Origin: Stenotrophomonas nitritireducens
GTDB lineage: Bacteria > Pseudomonadota > Gammaproteobacteria > Xanthomonadales > Xanthomonadaceae
Direction of reading: 5' to 3'
NCBI RefSeq assembly: GCF_001431425.1
Contig: NZ_LDJG01000031.1
Coordinates: 1-49,518, forward strand
Length of the DNA: 49,518 nt
Below are positions 38,509 through 47,401 of this stretch, piece by piece. The position numbers and the translations under genes are program-made. The notes under the pieces were generated by a model. That model was given only the letters and a program-made list of their open reading frames with translations. It did no database searches and was not told where the DNA came from. Position 1 is the stretch's first letter. Every line of letters begins with the position of its first letter.

Positions 38509-39975
38509 ATGTGTGGCATCGTCGGAATCGTCGGCAACCAGAACGTCGCCGGGCAGCTCTATGACGGCCTGACCGTCCTCCAGCACCGCGGCCAGGATGC
38601 GGCCGGCATCGCCACCGCGCACGGCACCCGGCTGCGGGTGGAGAAGGGCAACGGGCTGGTGCGCGACGTGTTCGACGAGCGCCGCATGGAAGTGCTCAAG
38701 GGCCGCATCGGCATCGCCCACGTGCGCTACCCGACCGCCGGTTCGGAAGGCACGGACGAGGCGCAGCCGTTCTACGTCAACTCGCCTTACGGCATCGCGC
38801 TGGCGCACAACGGCAACCTGATCAACACCGAGGCACTGCGCCAGCAGGTGTTCGAGGCCGACCGCCGCAACATCAACACCGATTCGGACAGCGAAGTGCT
38901 GCTGAACGTGTTCGCCTACGAACTGGACGCGCAGCGCATGCTCACCCCGGAAGCGGCGATCCGCGCCGTGGCCGGCGTGCACCGGCGCTGCAAGGGCGGC
39001 TATGCGGTGGTCAGCCTGGTGCTGGGCCTGGGCCTGGTCGCCTTCCGCGACCCGCACGGCATCCGCCCGCTGGTGCTGGGCAAGCGCAGCCATGCCGAAG
39101 GCGACGAGTACATCGTGGCCTCCGAATCGGTGGCGCTGGACGTGCTCGGCTTCGAGCGCGTGCGCGATGTCGCCCCGGGCGAGGCGGTGGTGATCACCGA
39201 GCGCGGCGAGCTGTTCGCCGAAGTCTGCGCGACCACCACCCAGCAGACGCCGTGCATCTTCGAATACGTGTACTTCGCGCGCCCGGATTCGATGATCGAC
39301 AACGTGTCGGTGCACAAGGCGCGCATGCGCATGGGCCAGAAGCTGGGCGAGAAGATCCTGCGCCTGAGGCCCGACCACGACATCGACACCATCATCCCGA
39401 TCCCGGACACCTCGCGCGACGCGGCGCTGGAAATATCCAACGTGCTCGGCGTGAAGTACCGCGAGGGCTTCGTCAAGAACCGCTACGTCGGCCGCACCTT
39501 CATCATGCCGGGGCAGGGCGAGCGCGTTAAGTCGGTGCGCCGCAAGCTCAACCCGATCCACCTGGAGTTCCGCAACCGCGTGGTGCTGCTGGTGGACGAC
39601 TCGATCGTGCGTGGCACCACCAGCCAGCAGATCGTGCAGATGGCGCGCGACGCCGGCGCGCGCAAGGTCTACCTGGCCAGCGCGGCTCCGCCGGTGCGCC
39701 ACCCCAACATCTACGGCATCGACATGCCCGCCGCCGAGGAACTGGTGGCGCACGAGCGCAGCGTCGAGGACATCGAGAAGCACCTGGGCTGCGACTGGCT
39801 GGTCTACCAGGACCTGGAAGACCTTGAGGCGGCGGTGCGCGAGGGCAATCCGGAACTGAAGGCGTTCGATTCGTCCTGCTTCGACGGCCACTACGTCACC
39901 GGCATCGAACCGGGTTACTTCGAGCGCATCCAGCAGCTGCGTTCGGACGAGGCCAAGAACAAGCGTCGCGCCTGA
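38509..39975 (+). CDS. purF: Amidophosphoribosyltransferase
   Basis: First committed enzyme of purine synthesis, making phosphoribosylamine from PRPP and glutamine. It has 488 residues from the ATG at 38509, so the protein begins MCGIVGIVG with Cys2 as the glutaminase nucleophile after Met removal. The Ntn domain has [20 protein letters not shown] and LAHNGNLIN. The phosphoribosyltransferase domain has [13 protein letters not shown] and the PRPP loop [18 protein letters not shown] at 38495-38498 is the ribosome site. A nine-pair hairpin at 40056-40076 may end the transcript. PurR control is usual in enterics, but I see no PurR box. Confidence 0.97.
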   Translation: MCGIVGIVGNQNVAGQLYDGLTVLQHRGQDAAGIATAHGTRLRVEKGNGLVRDVFDERRMEVLKGRIGIAHVRYPTAGSEGTDEAQPFYVNSPYGIALAHNGNLINTEALRQQVFEADRRNINTDSDSEVLLNVFAYELDAQRMLTPEAAIRAVAGVHRRCKGGYAVVSLVLGLGLVAFRDPHGIRPLVLGKRSHAEGDEYIVASESVALDVLGFERVRDVAPGEAVVITERGELFAEVCATTTQQTPCIFEYVYFARPDSMIDNVSVHKARMRMGQKLGEKILRLRPDHDIDTIIPIPDTSRDAALEISNVLGVKYREGFVKNRYVGRTFIMPGQGERVKSVRRKLNPIHLEFRNRVVLLVDDSIVRGTTSQQIVQMARDAGARKVYLASAAPPVRHPNIYGIDMPAAEELVAHERSVEDIEKHLGCDWLVYQDLEDLEAAVREGNPELKAFDSSCFDGHYVTGIEPGYFERIQQLRSDEAKNKRRA

Positions 39976-40055
39976 CCCCGTCAGCGCTGCAAGCCCTTCT
40001 TCCATCGGGGCGGAATCGCAGGGCTTGCGCGCCACCGGCGCGCATGTGATCGAGC

Positions 40056-40076
40056 GCCCACGCCGCTGGCGTGGGC
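40056..40076 (+). terminator. Weak hairpin after purF
   Basis: Nine-pair stem (40056-40064 with 40068-40076) without a T-run. An eight-base inverted repeat GCAAGCCC/GGGCTTGC (39989-39996, 40021-40028) lies before it. Terminator function is uncertain. Confidence 0.35.
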
Positions 40077-40105
40077 CGCGGCGCGAACGAGGCAGCGAGG
40101 TCTGG

Positions 40106-41002
40106 ATGCCGATGACAATGCAACAAGCAGAAAACCTCCTGGAAACCCAATCCTCTTCCGGCGCTGCGCGCCACCTTCCCCAGGAAGGGAAGGGGCAGGC
40201 CGCAAACCTGCTCGATGCAGCCCGCATCTGCCTCGCCGAAGCCGACCCGCTCGAAAAAGCCGCCCTCACCCAGCACTACGCCGCACGGTTCCGCGCGGGC
40301 AAGCTCAAGCTGCCGGCAAACGCGGTTGATCCCGAGCCGATCCGCATGCCCGGCCGTCCTGCGCGGCTGGTGCTGGTGCATCCGCGCGACCTGCCGCGTC
40401 GCGGCCTCGGCAGCCCGGAAGGCCGCGCGGCCTTCATCCACGCCATCGCCCATATCGAACTGAACGCCATCGACCTGGCCTGGGATGCGGTGTACCGCTT
40501 CCGCGGGCTGCCGGGCAGTTTCCATGCCGACTGGGTGAGCTGCGCCGACGACGAATCGCGCCACTTCCTGCTGCTGCGCGAGCGTCTGCTGGCGCATGGG
40601 CACGACTACGCCGATTTCCCGGCGCACAACGGCCTGTGGGAAATGTGCGAGAAAACCGCGCACGACGGGCTGGCGCGCATGGCGCTGGTGCCGCGCGTGC
40701 TGGAAGCGCGTGGCCTCGACGTGACACCGGCGATGATCGCCAAGCTGCGTTCGCTCGGCGACGATGCCACCGCCGACGTACTGGAAGTGATCCTGCGCGA
40801 GGAAGTGGCGCACGTCGCCGCCGGCTCGCGCTGGTACCGCTGGTACTGCGAGCGCGCCGGCGTCGAACCGCGTGCGCGGTTCAAGGAACTGCTGCGCGAA
40901 TACGCCGGCGGTTACCTGCACGGCCCCTTCAACCTCGAAGCCCGTCTGCTGGCCGGTTTCGACGCCGACGAACTGGCGGATCTGGTCGAACAGGCTGGAT
41001 GA
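40106..41002 (+). CDS. DUF455 family ferritin-like protein
   Basis: 298 residues from the ATG at 40106 with GAGG at 40097-40100; ATGs at 40112 and 40118 are alternatives. Metal-ligand patterns of the ferritin-like superfamily are AHIELNAIDLAWDAVYRF, CADDESRHFLLLRERL and ILREEVAHVAAGSRWYRWY. Further typical parts are the FPAHNGLWEM and GPFNLEARLLAGF segments. The family fold starts at about NLLDAARICLAEADPLEK. The preceding 30 residues are encoded by a repeat-like stretch and may be an acquired extension. The function of DUF455 is not established; a di-iron oxidase or tRNA-modifying role is sometimes suggested. Confidence 0.85.
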   Translation: MPMTMQQAENLLETQSSSGAARHLPQEGKGQAANLLDAARICLAEADPLEKAALTQHYAARFRAGKLKLPANAVDPEPIRMPGRPARLVLVHPRDLPRRGLGSPEGRAAFIHAIAHIELNAIDLAWDAVYRFRGLPGSFHADWVSCADDESRHFLLLRERLLAHGHDYADFPAHNGLWEMCEKTAHDGLARMALVPRVLEARGLDVTPAMIAKLRSLGDDATADVLEVILREEVAHVAAGSRWYRWYCERAGVEPRARFKELLREYAGGYLHGPFNLEARLLAGFDADELADLVEQAG

Positions 41003-41127
41003 TGAAGCCGGGCAGGGGCGACCTCGCCGCCTGACGCCGCAGATGATCGTGCCGCACGGATCGCATGATGTTTACCCGGTGCATGCGACGATGGCGGCCA
41101 TCGTGCCCCACAGCCTTGGAGAACCGC

Positions 41128-41574
41128 ATGCCTCCCTTCCGTCTCCTGTTGACGATCCTGCCCATGGCGATGCTTGCCGCATGCAGCCCCGCCGCGCCGG
41201 ACGCCGATACTCCCGCGCGCGAAGCGGCCGCGGCGCAGGTGGACCCGGGCATGGACACGTTTCCGGCGAACCTGCAGGCGGCGGGCGTCGAGCCGTTCTG
41301 GGGCGTGAAGGTGGAAGGCGGGGCGTTGGCCTACACCACGCCGGAAACGATGGATGCGCCGCGCCGGCTGCAGGCCACGCGCAGCATCGACGCCGACGGC
41401 CTGCACCTGTCGGGCGAGGAGCGCGGCCAGCCGTTCCGCCTGGACGTGCGCCACGGGCCCTGTTCGGACGGCATGTCCGACACGGCATATCCGTTCAGCG
41501 TGTCGTGGCTGCTGGAGGGAAAGACCGCGAAGGGATGCGCGTTCGACCCGGCGTCTCCGCCGCCGCCGCAGTGA
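41128..41574 (+). CDS. COG3650-type lipoprotein
   Basis: 148 residues from the ATG at 41128, with GGAGA at 41118-41122. The signal peptide ends in the lipobox MLAACSP, so the mature protein is lipidated at that Cys. The body matches predicted membrane-associated proteins of the COG3650 group: LQAAGVEPFWGVKVEGGALAYTTPE, then RHGPCSDGMSDTAYPFSVSW and KGCAFDP. The conserved cysteines in GPCSDG and KGCAF probably form a disulfide. Such proteins are small outer-membrane or periplasmic lipoproteins of unknown role. It sits upstream of a broken gene. Confidence 0.82.
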   Translation: MPPFRLLLTILPMAMLAACSPAAPDADTPAREAAAAQVDPGMDTFPANLQAAGVEPFWGVKVEGGALAYTTPETMDAPRRLQATRSIDADGLHLSGEERGQPFRLDVRHGPCSDGMSDTAYPFSVSWLLEGKTAKGCAFDPASPPPPQ

Positions 41575-41644
41575 GCCTTGGCCAGCCGCGGATGAGTCGG
41601 AGAACCGGCCATGCTCCGGCCGCCGGTGAACGAAGGGGGAAGCC

Positions 41645-42042
41645 ATGCGGCGATACGAACATGGTTACGGCCGGGCAAGCGCGCGGGTGTCGCTGGCGCT
41701 GATCCTGCTCGGCGGGTAGCCACGCTGGCGAGTGTAGGTGCAGGAACTGCGCGGCAAGGCGACCCTGGGCGAAGCCGGGAGCAATCGCCGCATCGCCGTG
41801 CCTGAAGCCGAAGCCGCATGGGACGCCAGCGTCGCGCTGGTCGTCGTGTAGATCGAGCGTGCCGGGAGGGTGTGGCCGAAGCCAACCGCATCATCGGCGA
41901 CAGCCTCAAGGGCAACGAAGGGCGTCTACGCTACTGCTACATCGACGCGCTCAAGACCACGCCGAACCAGGCCATCTGCCTTCCCGCCGAGGCGGGCCTG
42001 CCGATCCTCGAAGTCCAGCGCAAGGCGTTGCCGGCGCAATAA
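41645..42042 (+). pseudogene. Broken gene of an exported hypothetical protein
   Basis: A good ribosome site (GGGGGAAG) precedes the ATG at 41645, which opens MRRYEHGYGRASARVSLALI and stops at 41717. The same frame continues after further stops (TAG at about 41735 and 41848) with protein-like sequence such as VQELRGKATLGEAGSNRRIA and EAEAAWDASVALVVV. The frame then shifts by one, and 41875-42042 reads VAEANRIIGDSLKGNEGRLR, YCYIDALKTTPNQAICLPAE, AGLPILEVQRK. Three stops and a frameshift in one apparent ancestral frame indicate decay. The C-terminal block alone looks well preserved. Confidence 0.65.
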
Positions 42043-42117
42043 AGAGACTTGCATGCGGTCGCGTCCGGCATGGCGGCGTCGGCTGCCTGCAACAGCCGGC
42101 GCCGCCGCAATCGCCGC

Positions 42118-42879
42118 TCAACTGCCGCCGCTGATCAGCTTGAACTGCGTATCGCTGGCCGTCCGCATGGACGACTCGGCCTGCATCGCGGCAACGCATT
42201 CCCTGCCGGTACGGGCTTCTTCTTTCCGGGAGGCGGGTTTGGGGCTGGTGTCGAGACTGAAGCCGACCGGGATGCGGACCACCGTGCTTATCGCATGGCC
42301 ATCCACTTCCTCCGGCGTGTAGCGCAGCTGGCTTACCCACTGGCGCAGGGCCGGCTCGAAATAACCGAGCCTCTTCGGATTGGTGTCGCCCTGCGGGTCG
42401 ACGGACATCCATCGCGCGGTGCCGTCGGGCAGTACCTCGTACGTCACCATCCATGTCCCCTGGATGCGCGAGCGGACCGCGTCGACGGGATAGCGGGGCG
42501 GTGGCGTCAGGCCGGCGGCGTTCTGGCTGTTCACGGGACCGCCATAGACGTAGCCCAGCGCCAGATTCAATTGGCCGGCCGCGCCCTCGACGGCACAGGC
42601 ATCGAGCATCAGGTGGGTGACACCACTCCTTGCCTGGCCGCCGACGGTGGCGGGCTCGAAGCGCCATTCCTTGATCTGCGCGCCGATGGCCTGGCGGATT
42701 GCCGAGGGAAGCTGTTCCGGCGTTTCAACCTGCTGCGGAACGCCCTGTTCGTCCAGCCAGACCGTCGCCTTGGTCTTGAACGGGACCGGCTGGTCCGCAT
42801 TGCCGGCCTGTGCGGCTTCCATTCCGGTAGCGGCAACCGCCGCCAACATCGTGCAGATCCAGACTGCCGCTCGTGCCAT
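42118..42879 (-). CDS. Secreted protein with two TonB-C-like segments
   Basis: 253 residues from the ATG at 42879, with GGGAGG at 42886-42891 and a good spacing. A GTG six bases upstream overlaps that site and is less likely. The signal peptide ends near EAAQAG. Residues about 35-95 (TVWLDEQGVPQQVETPEQLP, EWRFEPATVGGQARSGVTH) and about 130-210 (PRYPVDAVRSRIQGTWMVTY, PALRQWVSQLRYTPEEVDG) both follow the TonB C-terminal pattern. There is no Pro-rich spacer or lasting membrane anchor, so a role as an energy transducer is doubtful. Its end converges with the pseudogene, 75 bases apart. Confidence 0.8.
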   Translation of the reverse strand: MARAAVWICTMLAAVAATGMEAAQAGNADQPVPFKTKATVWLDEQGVPQQVETPEQLPSAIRQAIGAQIKEWRFEPATVGGQARSGVTHLMLDACAVEGAAGQLNLALGYVYGGPVNSQNAAGLTPPPRYPVDAVRSRIQGTWMVTYEVLPDGTARWMSVDPQGDTNPKRLGYFEPALRQWVSQLRYTPEEVDGHAISTVVRIPVGFSLDTSPKPASRKEEARTGRECVAAMQAESSMRTASDTQFKLISGGS

Positions 42880-42939
42880 GTCCACCCTCCCGACCAGATT
42901 GGTCCGTCGATGGTAGCGCTTTGCCGTAGCGGCTTGGGC

Positions 42940-43683
42940 CTATGGAACCAAGGCCTGCAGCTGATAGCCAGCGGCATCAACCCGCAGCACCGATCCCTGT
43001 TCGTACCAGTCGCCGAGCACGATGCGGGTGCAGCTGGCGTCGCCGGCCTGCACGCGGTGCACGGCGGGGCGGTGGGTGTGGCCGTGGATCATCGTGTCCA
43101 CGCCATAGCGGCGGAACGTGGCGACGACTTCGGCCGGGGCCACGTCGGTGACGGTCTCGAACCGGGCGCGGTCGCCTTCCTTCATCTCCGACTGGTGCGC
43201 CTGGCTGGCCGCGCGCGCCTTCTGTGCGAAGGCGATGCGCGCTTCCAGCGGCTGCGCGAGGAACTGGGCGATGAAGGCCGGGTCGCGGGTCTGCGCGCGG
43301 AACGCCTGGTAGGCGGTGTCGTCGGTGCACAGCAGGTCGCCGTGCTGCAGCAGCACCGGCTTGCCGTACAGCGGAATCACGCAGGGGTCGGGCAGGATGC
43401 GCATGCCGGCGCGGCGGGCATAGTCCTCGCCGACCAGGAAGTCGCGGTTGCCGCGGATGAAAAATACCGGCACGCCGGCGTCGGCCAGTTCGCGCAGCGC
43501 GGCGGCGACCGCATCGGCGGCGGCGGAGGGCGTGTCGTCGCCGATCCAGGCCTCGAACAGGTCGCCGAGGATGTACAGCGCCTCGGCCTGCCGTGCCTGC
43601 CCGCGCAGGAAATCCAGGAACAGTTCGGTGATGGCCGGACGGCTGGGGTCCAGATGCAGATCGGAGATGAACAGCGTGGTCAT
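42940..43683 (-). CDS. lpxH: UDP-2,3-diacylglucosamine diphosphatase
   Basis: Calcineurin-like phosphoesterase of lipid A synthesis, hydrolysing UDP-2,3-diacylglucosamine to lipid X at the inner membrane. It has 247 residues from the ATG at 43683. Metal ligands are Asp8 and His10 (ISDLHLD), Asp41 ([11 protein letters not shown]), Asn79 (RGNRDF), His near 114 (LQHGDLL) and HGHTHRP near 195. A second ATG at 43692 would add three residues. The length and motifs match E. coli LpxH (240). It stands next to PAP2 and glycosyltransferase genes, with a repeat-bearing gap between. Confidence 0.95.
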   Translation of the reverse strand: MTTLFISDLHLDPSRPAITELFLDFLRGQARQAEALYILGDLFEAWIGDDTPSAAADAVAAALRELADAGVPVFFIRGNRDFLVGEDYARRAGMRILPDPCVIPLYGKPVLLQHGDLLCTDDTAYQAFRAQTRDPAFIAQFLAQPLEARIAFAQKARAASQAHQSEMKEGDRARFETVTDVAPAEVVATFRRYGVDTMIHGHTHRPAVHRVQAGDASCTRIVLGDWYEQGSVLRVDAAGYQLQALVP

Positions 43684-43861
43684 GGCGGCCATTGTAGGGG
43701 CAATACCGCGACCCCATCGGCGGTGCCGGCCAACTGCGCGAAGACGCGTCATCGCAGTCGCACTGCTGCTCCGCGGTCTGCGCCGCACTCCGAGGGCGCG
43801 CCTGCCATCGGCCATCTCCCCGCCGCTTCCCGACTCGGGGGCATTCCTCCGGACACATCCG

Positions 43862-43885
43862 GCAGTGCCGGCCGCTGGCCGGCAT
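43862..43885 (+). repeat. GTAG-type palindromic repeat with GCAG head
   Basis: GCAGTGCCGGCCGCTGGCC followed by GGCAT: the same hairpin as at 21274 with one change in the head. It lies in the 253-base gap between lpxH and the PAP2 gene. Confidence 0.5.
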
Positions 43886-43936
43886 CCGCAGGGTCGTCGG
43901 CAGATGCGCGCTTCTGGCCGGTGGCCGCCCCTCTCC

Positions 43937-44476
43937 TCAGAACGGCAGCGGCATCAGCTGCAGCGAGGCGGTCCCCAGCAGCAGGGCGATGCCGGTAGCG
44001 GCCAGCACGTCGCTGGGATAGTGCAGGCCGAGCACCACGCGCGACAGCGCCACGCCTGCGGTGAACGGCAGGAGCAGCGGCGCCAGCCACGGGTAGTAGG
44101 CCAGTGCGACCACGCTGAACGACACGGCGTGCAGGGTGTGGCCGGAGGGGAAGCTGTATTCGTCCAGCGGCGCCACCCAGGCGCGGATGCGCAGGTCGGC
44201 GGCGAACGGGCGCGGGCGCCGGGTCCAGCGCTTGAGTGCCTTGTACAGGGTGAGCGCGACCACGCCGGTGGCGGCCATGTGCGCCGATGCGCGCAGGCCG
44301 TCCATGCCGTCTGCCAGCACCAGCGCGCCCATCAGCAGGTACCAGAACACGCCGTCGCCGAGGCGGCTGACGACCGCGAACAGGGTGCGGATGCGGCGAC
44401 GGCGGCAGTAGTGGTTCGCCCGCCGGCACCAGCGGGTTTCGCGGGCGAGCAGGCCGTCAGGCGGCAGCAAGGGCAT
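43937..44476 (-). CDS. PAP2-superfamily phosphatase
   Basis: 179 residues from the ATG at 44476, which lies inside the end of the glycosyltransferase gene (20-base overlap), so the two are coupled. Integral membrane protein with about five spans. The three PAP2 signatures are KRWTRRPRP (residues 82-90), [12 protein letters not shown] (108-119) and [15 protein letters not shown] (145-159), with catalytic His in the last two. Candidate substrates are undecaprenyl pyrophosphate, phosphatidylglycerophosphate or a lipid A phosphate; the sequence does not decide. The overlap with a GT4 enzyme suggests action on the same lipid pathway. Confidence 0.9.
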   Translation of the reverse strand: MPLLPPDGLLARETRWCRRANHYCRRRRIRTLFAVVSRLGDGVFWYLLMGALVLADGMDGLRASAHMAATGVVALTLYKALKRWTRRPRPFAADLRIRAWVAPLDEYSFPSGHTLHAVSFSVVALAYYPWLAPLLLPFTAGVALSRVVLGLHYPSDVLAATGIALLLGTASLQLMPLPF

Positions 44477-45593
44477 GGGCACGTCTCCGTTGCGACAGTT
44501 CGTGCAGCAGTGCCTCGAATTCGGCGACCACGTGGTCCGGGTGCAGCCGCTGCATCGCCAGGCAGGCATTGGCTCCGAGCGGTGTGCGCAGGGTGTCGTC
44601 GCCGGCCAGGCGCAGCGCCGCGTCGATGAAGTTCTCGTCGTTGTCCACGGCCACGCCGCTGTACCCGCTCTGCAGATGTTCACGTGCGGCGCCGTAGTTG
44701 AAGGCGACCGTGGCCACGCCGCTGGCCATGGCTTCCAGGGTGACGTTGCCGAAGGTCTCGCTGCGGCTCGGGAACAGGAACAGGTCGCCGCTGGCGAAAT
44801 GGCGCGCCAGTTCCCGTCCGCGCTGGATGCCGCAGAAGACGAAGTCGGGATTCTCCTGCGCGATGCGCCCGCGCAGCGGTCCGTCGCCGACCCAGACGAA
44901 ACGTGCGTCCGGGCGCTGCTGCTGGATCCGGCGGAACGCCTGTATCGCCAGGCCCAGATTCTTTTCCGCGGCGATGCGGCCGACATGGATCACCGCCAAC
45001 CCGTGCGCTTCCAGCCCCCATGTCCGGCGCAGTTCTTCATCGCGTTGCCGCGGGGTGAACTGCGAGGCATCCACCGCGCGCGCCAGCAGGCGCGGGTGCT
45101 GGAAGCCATTGCCTTCCAGGAAGCCCTGCAGTTCGCGGGTGGGCACCAGCGTGGCATCGCCCTGGTTGTGGAAGCGGCGCATCCAGCGCAGAGCGACGGG
45201 CTGCAGCCAGGCCGCGCCGTAATCGGGCAGGTAGGTGTCGAAGCGGGTATGCAGGCCGGTGGCGACCGGGATGCCGAGCCGGCGCGCGGCGCGCAGCGCC
45301 GACCAGCCCAGCGGGCCTTCGGTGGCGATATAGACCGCGTCGGGACGCTGCCGGCGCCAGTGCCGCGCCAGTCGGTAGGGCAGCGGAAGCCCGAAACGCA
45401 GGCCGGGATAGCGCGGCAGCGCCACGCCTTGCACCAGCAGCTCATGCGCTTGGGCGGCGTCCTGCGGCTGGCGGGGACGCACCACGTCCACGTCGTTGCC
45501 GCGGGCGCGCAGGCCGCGCTCCAGGCTCTGCACGGTCAGGGCAACGCCGTTGACCTCCGGCGGATAGGTCTCGGTGACGATGGCATAGCGCAT
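44457..45593 (-). CDS. GT4-family glycosyltransferase
   Basis: 378 residues, GT-B fold. The N-terminal acceptor domain begins MRYAIVTETYPPEVNGVALT and contains GPLGWSALRAARRLGIPVATGLHTRFDTYLPDY in two adjoining parts. The C-terminal donor domain has HVGRIAAEKNLGLAIQAFRR, VWVGDGP and the nucleotide-sugar loop SRSETFGNVTLEAMASG. The pattern is close to bacterial glycolipid mannosyl- or glucosyltransferases that modify diacylglycerol-type lipids (MgtA-like). The donor and acceptor are inferred only. It is coupled to the PAP2 gene by overlap. Confidence 0.92.
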   Translation of the reverse strand: MRYAIVTETYPPEVNGVALTVQSLERGLRARGNDVDVVRPRQPQDAAQAHELLVQGVALPRYPGLRFGLPLPYRLARHWRRQRPDAVYIATEGPLGWSALRAARRLGIPVATGLHTRFDTYLPDYGAAWLQPVALRWMRRFHNQGDATLVPTRELQGFLEGNGFQHPRLLARAVDASQFTPRQRDEELRRTWGLEAHGLAVIHVGRIAAEKNLGLAIQAFRRIQQQRPDARFVWVGDGPLRGRIAQENPDFVFCGIQRGRELARHFASGDLFLFPSRSETFGNVTLEAMASGVATVAFNYGAAREHLQSGYSGVAVDNDENFIDAALRLAGDDTLRTPLGANACLAMQRLHPDHVVAEFEALLHELSQRRRAHALAAA

Positions 45594-45688
45594 GGCGGCC
45601 TCCCTTTTGGCGCAAAGAGTGGCGGCGGGCTGTGGCAGGTGGGTGTCAGCGGGATGCCAGGCGTATGACAGCGCCTGGGGCCCGGATG

Positions 45689-47215
45689 TCAGGCGACGAA
45701 CGGCCGAAAAACGATGCCCAGACTGGCCATGCCCTCGTTCTCTCCGACCAGATCGGCGCGCAGCAGCGGGCGGGCATCGATGAAGGTCTTGTCCAGCACC
45801 AGCGACAGGGCGTCGCCGTCCACGCTCAGTTCCAGCGTCGGGATCGGGTCGTCCTCGTGCGAGCGGTGCAGCAGCACCGCCAGCCGCAACAGCGCGGCGG
45901 TACGCCGGGCCGGCAGCAGCAGGCGGTCGGGCAGGGCGTCGAAGGCGGTCTTGGGCACGCCGCGGCGATGGGTACGGATCAATGCGGCCAGCATCTGCTG
46001 TTCCTGGCGCGAGAAGCCGGCGATGTCCGAGTGCTCGATCACGTAGCTGCCATGGGTGTGGTAGCCGCTGTGGGCGATCATCAGCCCCAGCTCGTGCAGG
46101 CGCGCGGCCCAGCCCAGCATGCGTGCGTCGTCCGAATCCAGCTTCCAGCTGTCGGCGACCTGCTCGAACAGGCGCTGGGCGGTGGCTTCCACGCGCAGCG
46201 CCTGGGCGGCGTCGATGTCGTAGCGCCGGGTCAGCGCGGCCACCGATTCGTCGCGGGGATCGTTGTCGCTGGCGCGGCCCATGATGTCGTAGAGGATGCC
46301 CTCGCGCATCGCCGCCTTGCTGACCAGCAGTTTCTGCAGGCCCAGTGACTGGAAGGCGGCCTCGAGCACCAGCACGCCGCCGGCGATGATCGGCCGGCGT
46401 TCGCTGGCCAGGGTCGGCAGGTTGATGTCGTCGATGTGCTTGGCGCGCAGCAGTTCATCACGCAGCAGCGGCAGCGCCTGGGCGGTGATCGCGCCCTTGC
46501 TCAGCTTCATCGCCGCGCAGATCTCGCTGATCGCCTTGTGGGTGCCGGACGAGCCCAGCGCCTCGTCCCATCCCAGCGCCCGGTACTTGGCGGCGAACGG
46601 CTGGAACTCGGCGCCGATCTCGGTCAGCGCGTCCTTCCAGCGTTTCTTGCTCAGCTTGCCGCCGGGGAAGAAGCGGCGGGTACTGGCGATGCAGCCGGCC
46701 TGCAGGCTCTCGCGTTCCAGCGGCTGCATGCCGCTGCCGATGATGAACTCGGTGGAGCCGCCGCCGATGTCGATCACCAGCCGGCGCTGACCCGGCTTGG
46801 GCGGCTGCGCATGGGCGACGCCCAGATAGATCAGGCGCGCTTCCTCGCGGCCGTTGACCACCTCGATGGCGTGGCCCAGCGCGGTTTCGGCCGGCATCAG
46901 GAACGACAGCGGCGAGCGCAGCTGGCGCACGGTGTTGGTGGCCAGCGCGCGCACGCGGTACGGCGGGATGTTACGGATGCGCTGGCCGAAGCGGGCCAGG
47001 CATTCGAGCGCGCGCTGCCGGGCTTCGGCCGACAGCCCGCCCTTGCCGTCGAGCCCGTCGGCCATGCGCACGGTCTCGCGCAGGCGGTCGACCACCCGCA
47101 GCTGGCCGAGCAGGTAGCGGGCGATGACCATGTGGAAGCTGTTGGAGCCCAGGTCGATGGCGGCCAGCAGGTCGCCGTCCTGCAGGGGGGGGAAGGTCTG
47201 GGAGGACTGGGGCAT
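45689..47215 (-). CDS. ppx: Exopolyphosphatase (Ppx/GppA family)
   Basis: 508 residues. It releases orthophosphate from polyphosphate chains; family members may also hydrolyse pppGpp. The actin-like ATPase core has AAIDLGSNSFHMVIARY, RALATNTVRQLRS, GREEARLIYLGVAH and IDIGGGSTEFIIGSG. The C-terminal HD-like domain has WAARLHELGLMIAHSGYHTHG. The length matches E. coli Ppx (513). A run of eight G (47185-47192 on the plus strand) falls in the N-terminal coding region. A seven-pair inverted repeat at 45657-45678 lies just past the stop. It shares direction with ppk1, but a repeat element separates them. Confidence 0.95.
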   Translation of the reverse strand: MPQSSQTFPPLQDGDLLAAIDLGSNSFHMVIARYLLGQLRVVDRLRETVRMADGLDGKGGLSAEARQRALECLARFGQRIRNIPPYRVRALATNTVRQLRSPLSFLMPAETALGHAIEVVNGREEARLIYLGVAHAQPPKPGQRRLVIDIGGGSTEFIIGSGMQPLERESLQAGCIASTRRFFPGGKLSKKRWKDALTEIGAEFQPFAAKYRALGWDEALGSSGTHKAISEICAAMKLSKGAITAQALPLLRDELLRAKHIDDINLPTLASERRPIIAGGVLVLEAAFQSLGLQKLLVSKAAMREGILYDIMGRASDNDPRDESVAALTRRYDIDAAQALRVEATAQRLFEQVADSWKLDSDDARMLGWAARLHELGLMIAHSGYHTHGSYVIEHSDIAGFSRQEQQMLAALIRTHRRGVPKTAFDALPDRLLLPARRTAALLRLAVLLHRSHEDDPIPTLELSVDGDALSLVLDKTFIDARPLLRADLVGENEGMASLGIVFRPFVA

Positions 47216-47278
47216 GGCGGAATGGTAGTGGATGGTCGGGGGCGCGTGTCACCCCGCGCGATGCGGACGGCGCCTTGC

Positions 47279-47383
47279 GTAGGAGCGGCTTCAGCCGCGA
47301 AGGGGACTTCCCACCGATGTTTCCGCCCGCAACGCCGGTTTGGATGGCCGGGAAAGCCTGTTCGCGGCTGAAGCCGCTCCTAC
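47279..47383. repeat. Perfect 23-bp inverted repeat between ppx and ppk1
   Basis: The left arm at 47279-47301 starts GTAGGAGCGGCTTCAGCCGC. The right arm at 47361-47383 is its exact reverse complement and ends CTAC. The spacer is 59 bases. Each arm also has its own CGGCT-TCA-GCCG palindrome. It is a GTAG-headed REP dimer, here filling most of the 186-base gap. Confidence 0.85.
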
Positions 47384-47401
47384 ACCGGGGCCGCAGGCGT
47401 C

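Noticed and set aside
47185..47192. Run of eight G in ppx as a phase-variation switch
   Set aside because: Eight bases in a GC-rich housekeeping gene is short, the frame is intact, and nothing suggests switching.
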